DNA from: Muribaculaceae bacterium
GTDB lineage: Bacteria > Bacteroidota > Bacteroidia > Bacteroidales > Muribaculaceae
Assembly: GCA_017619255.1 (NCBI GenBank)
Contig: JAFZSS010000189.1
Span: 1-7,018, forward strand
Length of the DNA stretch: 7,018 nt
Reading direction: 5' to 3'
This document shows, piece after piece, positions 4,615 to 7,018 of the stretch (the stretch's first letter is position 1; each line of letters begins with the position of its first letter). The position numbers and the translations under genes are program-made. A model generated the notes under the pieces. The model saw only the letters and a program-made list of their open reading frames with translations. It was not told the DNA's origin and did no database searches.

Positions 4615-7018
4615 ATGAAAAAAATTCTATTCACACTCATCACAGTGCTGATAGCCACATTGGCAGCCCAAGCCGATGTCACCATCAACAGCTCGAATTT
4701 CCCGGATGCGAATTTCCGCTCCTATCTATTGTCGAAGTATCCAGCCGGATACATTACCACAGCCCAGATCAACTCATTGACATCGCTTGATGTGAGCGAT
4801 AAGAACATCTCGTCGCTCGTGGGTATCTCTTACTTCACATATCTGAAAATCCTGCACTGCGAGGGCAACAACATCACGTCGTTGAATCTGAGTTACAACA
4901 CCAGATTGGAAAGCGTCTATTGCCGTTACAACAAGTTGACCTATTTGAATGTGAACGGCCTGACCTCCATGACCTCGCTGCTTGCCGATCACAACACCGA
5001 CCTGGCCGATATCACGGGCCTGAGCAGTTGTTCGGCGTTGACACTGCTCAATTTGGCAAGTTGCGGTTTCACGACGCTGGTCATTCAGGGGCTGGGTAAC
5101 CTGAATGCAGTCACTGTCGCTGACTGCACATCGCTGGCCTCGTTCACCTGCACCGGTTACGGCAACGCCAACCTGACGAACCTCGAGGTGACGAACTGCA
5201 CGGCAATGACCTTTCTGAATTGCTATGGCAACAAAAATCTGACAAACATTACCGGTCTGTCAACGCTTTCGGCCCTCAAAAAACTCAGATGCAACGAGTG
5301 TGGTCTGACCAGCCTTAGCGTGCAAGACCTGTATTATATCGAAGAGGTGTATTGCAGCAACAACCATCTCACCTCATTCACCGGCTATGGCAAGCGCAAC
5401 CTTGTATCCATCGACGTCAGCAATAACCAACTCCCCAGTCTGAATGTCGCAGTGTGCCGACAGTTGATAGAACTCAATTGCAGCAATAACCAAATCGCTA
5501 CACTTGATGTAGGCAGTTGCGAATCCCTGGCCAAGCTATTTTGCAACAACAACAATCTTACCACACTGAATACTAAAGAGTTGTCCGAACTGTGGTACAT
5601 TAATTGCTCGAATAATCCCAGCCTGACGACGATAGATGCCTATAGCGATGCGCTGACCACATTAAATGTAACAGGCAACACTGCGCTGAAGACAATCAAA
5701 TGTTATAGCAACCCCAATTTGTCTGCCATTACAGGCCTGACCGACTGCACCGCACTCACTACTCTTAATATCAATAATTGTAAGTTCAGCAGCCTTGATG
5801 TGAGCACCTTTACTAACCTTATAAATCTATCTTGCTACAACAACCAACTCACGACACTTGACCTTTCCAACAATAGTGCTTTGCAAACACTCAGTTGCGG
5901 TAAAAACCAACTCACCCAACTCAATGTGAGCAACCACAGCAGTCTCAAGACGCTTAGTGTCTCGTATAGCGATTTGTTGACCAAAGTTTATTGCAATTAT
6001 TGCCAGTTAACCACGCTTGAGGCACCTTTCTGCCCTGTTCTGACAACGTTGATGGCTTCCTACAACCAGTTGGCATCAGTTAATCTGAACAGTAGCCCAG
6101 CAATCGAGTCCATCAACTTCTACGGCAACAAGTTCACTTCTCTCGACCTCTCAGGGAGAAGTGCCCTGAAGAACCTCAACATGGCGGGCAACACGCAGTT
6201 GACGACACTGAAGTGTTACAACTGCTCGCTGACTTATCTGCAAATGGACGGTGACACCAAACTGAGCCGACTGGAATGCTACAACAATCCTAACTTGACA
6301 ACCATCACCAATCTGGCAACTTGCACGGCGCTCACCTACCTTGATTTCAGACAGTGCAACTTCTCGACCATCGATGTGTCCCCGTTGACAAAACTCCAGA
6401 CATTGATATGCTATACCAACAAGTTGACAACTCTTAATGTGGCCAGCAACACCTTGTTGAAAACATTGTCATGCGGCAGTAACCTGCTGAATGACATCGT
6501 CTTCGGTAATAACAGCACGCTTGAAACCCTCTACTGCAGCGGCAACAAGTTCAATGAGCTCTATACCAATGACATCAGCACCTTGAAGATCCTGGATTGC
6601 AGAAACAATTCTCAGTTGTATGAGTTGTATTGCGATGGCTCTAGCCTGACGACACTCAACGTGTCGGGCAACACGGTCATGAATGCACTGATTTGTAAGA
6701 ACAACCCCAACCTGTCGGCAATAACCGGCTTGTCCGATTGCGTCAACCTCAGGAACCTGAGTTGCGGCAATTGCGCCATCACCAGCCTTGACCTGTCCAC
6801 ATTGACAAGACTCAATTATCTGTACTGTTACGGCAACCAGTTGACCTCGCTTGATGTGTCACATTGCAATAGCTTGATGAGAATCGAGTGCTATAAGAAC
6901 CAAATCAGCGGCGCCGGCATGACCACGCTGGTGAACAGTCTGCCTCCCATGGACGAGGAAAACCCCGGCATTTTGCGCGCCATCTATAATACCGGCGAGG
7001 GCAACACGATGACCGCAG
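4615..7018 (+). CDS. Exported cysteine-rich leucine-rich repeat protein, 5' part (runs off the window)
   Basis: Open from ATG 4615 to the window end without a stop (801 codons). A signal peptide covers residues 1-20 (KK, hydrophobic core, cleavage at AQA/DV). Next is the N-cap NSSNFPDANFRSYLLSKY typical of internalin/BspA-like surface LRR proteins, then about 34 repeats of roughly 20-21 residues from residue 55 to 766, with the pattern L-x-x-L-x-C-x-x-N-x-L-T-x-L-x-V-S. The region after 766 (TTLVNSLPPMDEENPG) looks like the start of the C-cap. LRR solenoids of this kind bind proteins or glycans at the cell surface; the ligand is unknown. It contains about 41 cysteines (about 5%), mostly at the conserved LxC position. 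The start is set by the signal peptide and by the promoter about 65 bases upstream. The C-terminal anchor or tag is outside the window; a dockerin like its neighbours' is possible. Confidence 0.9.
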   Translation, partial: MKKILFTLITVLIATLAAQADVTINSSNFPDANFRSYLLSKYPAGYITTAQINSLTSLDVSDKNISSLVGISYFTYLKILHCEGNNITSLNLSYNTRLESVYCRYNKLTYLNVNGLTSMTSLLADHNTDLADITGLSSCSALTLLNLASCGFTTLVIQGLGNLNAVTVADCTSLASFTCTGYGNANLTNLEVTNCTAMTFLNCYGNKNLTNITGLSTLSALKKLRCNECGLTSLSVQDLYYIEEVYCSNNHLTSFTGYGKRNLVSIDVSNNQLPSLNVAVCRQLIELNCSNNQIATLDVGSCESLAKLFCNNNNLTTLNTKELSELWYINCSNNPSLTTIDAYSDALTTLNVTGNTALKTIKCYSNPNLSAITGLTDCTALTTLNINNCKFSSLDVSTFTNLINLSCYNNQLTTLDLSNNSALQTLSCGKNQLTQLNVSNHSSLKTLSVSYSDLLTKVYCNYCQLTTLEAPFCPVLTTLMASYNQLASVNLNSSPAIESINFYGNKFTSLDLSGRSALKNLNMAGNTQLTTLKCYNCSLTYLQMDGDTKLSRLECYNNPNLTTITNLATCTALTYLDFRQCNFSTIDVSPLTKLQTLICYTNKLTTLNVASNTLLKTLSCGSNLLNDIVFGNNSTLETLYCSGNKFNELYTNDISTLKILDCRNNSQLYELYCDGSSLTTLNVSGNTVMNALICKNNPNLSAITGLSDCVNLRNLSCGNCAITSLDLSTLTRLNYLYCYGNQLTSLDVSHCNSLMRIECYKNQISGAGMTTLVNSLPPMDEENPGILRAIYNTGEGNTMTA
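4777..6912 (+). repeat. Leucine-rich repeat solenoid
   Basis: About 34 units at the protein level, with typical cores such as LTTLDLSNNSALQTLSCGKNQ. Within this array a distinct longer unit, N-x-[ND]-L-x-x-I-T-x-L followed by a cysteine-containing stretch, recurs five times, at 4993, 5230, 5710, 6286 and 6703. DNA copies are diverged, so this is an old expansion. Confidence 0.88.

Noticed and set aside
4608..4790. A 60-codon plus-strand frame overlapping the start of the LRR gene
   Set aside because: It is out of frame with the signal peptide and LRR reading, and its product shows no recognisable pattern.
4777..6912. Repetitive DNA as a CRISPR array or tandem DNA repeat
   Set aside because: The repetition is at the protein level (LRR), with diverged codons and no constant repeat/spacer structure.

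Overview
The window looks like a piece of a gut-type Bacteroidales chromosome, Muribaculaceae- or Prevotellaceae-like; the family is inferred from domain style, not proven. Supporting signs are two promoters of the Bacteroidota type (TAnnTTTG at -7), AT-rich leaders without a Shine-Dalgarno sequence, a streptopain-type (C10) protease with the prodomain usual in Bacteroidales, internalin/BspA-like leucine-rich repeats, and type I dockerin tails ending in NGSW.

Layout, all on the + strand: (1) positions 1-553 hold the 3' end of a secreted protein, with a jelly-roll-like domain followed by a C-terminal dockerin. (2) Positions 554-831 are intergenic and contain a nested hairpin terminator and the promoter of the next gene. 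(3) Positions 832-4284 encode a complete 1150-residue exported C10 cysteine protease: signal peptide, inhibitory propeptide, catalytic domain with Cys172/His333, two tandem modules (Ig-like domain plus an FN3 fold that appears interrupted by an inserted beta-rich domain), and a dockerin. (4) Positions 4285-4614 are a gene-free spacer with hairpins, short A/T-rich direct repeats and a second promoter. (5) From 4615 to the window edge runs the 5' part (801 codons) of an exported, very cysteine-rich leucine-rich repeat protein.

The three genes encode exported proteins, certainly for the two with visible signal peptides and by inference for the first. The two visible promoters suggest separate transcription units in a row rather than one operon. 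The first two proteins carry nearly the same dockerin, and the last 90 bp of the two genes, through the stop codon, are identical at every base. This points to recent gene conversion or duplication of a shared C-terminal tag. No cohesin is visible here, so the dockerin's partner is unknown. I see no RNA gene, transposase, CRISPR array or phage feature. The best candidates for something new are the homogenised dockerin tail and the FN3 domains with nested inserts.
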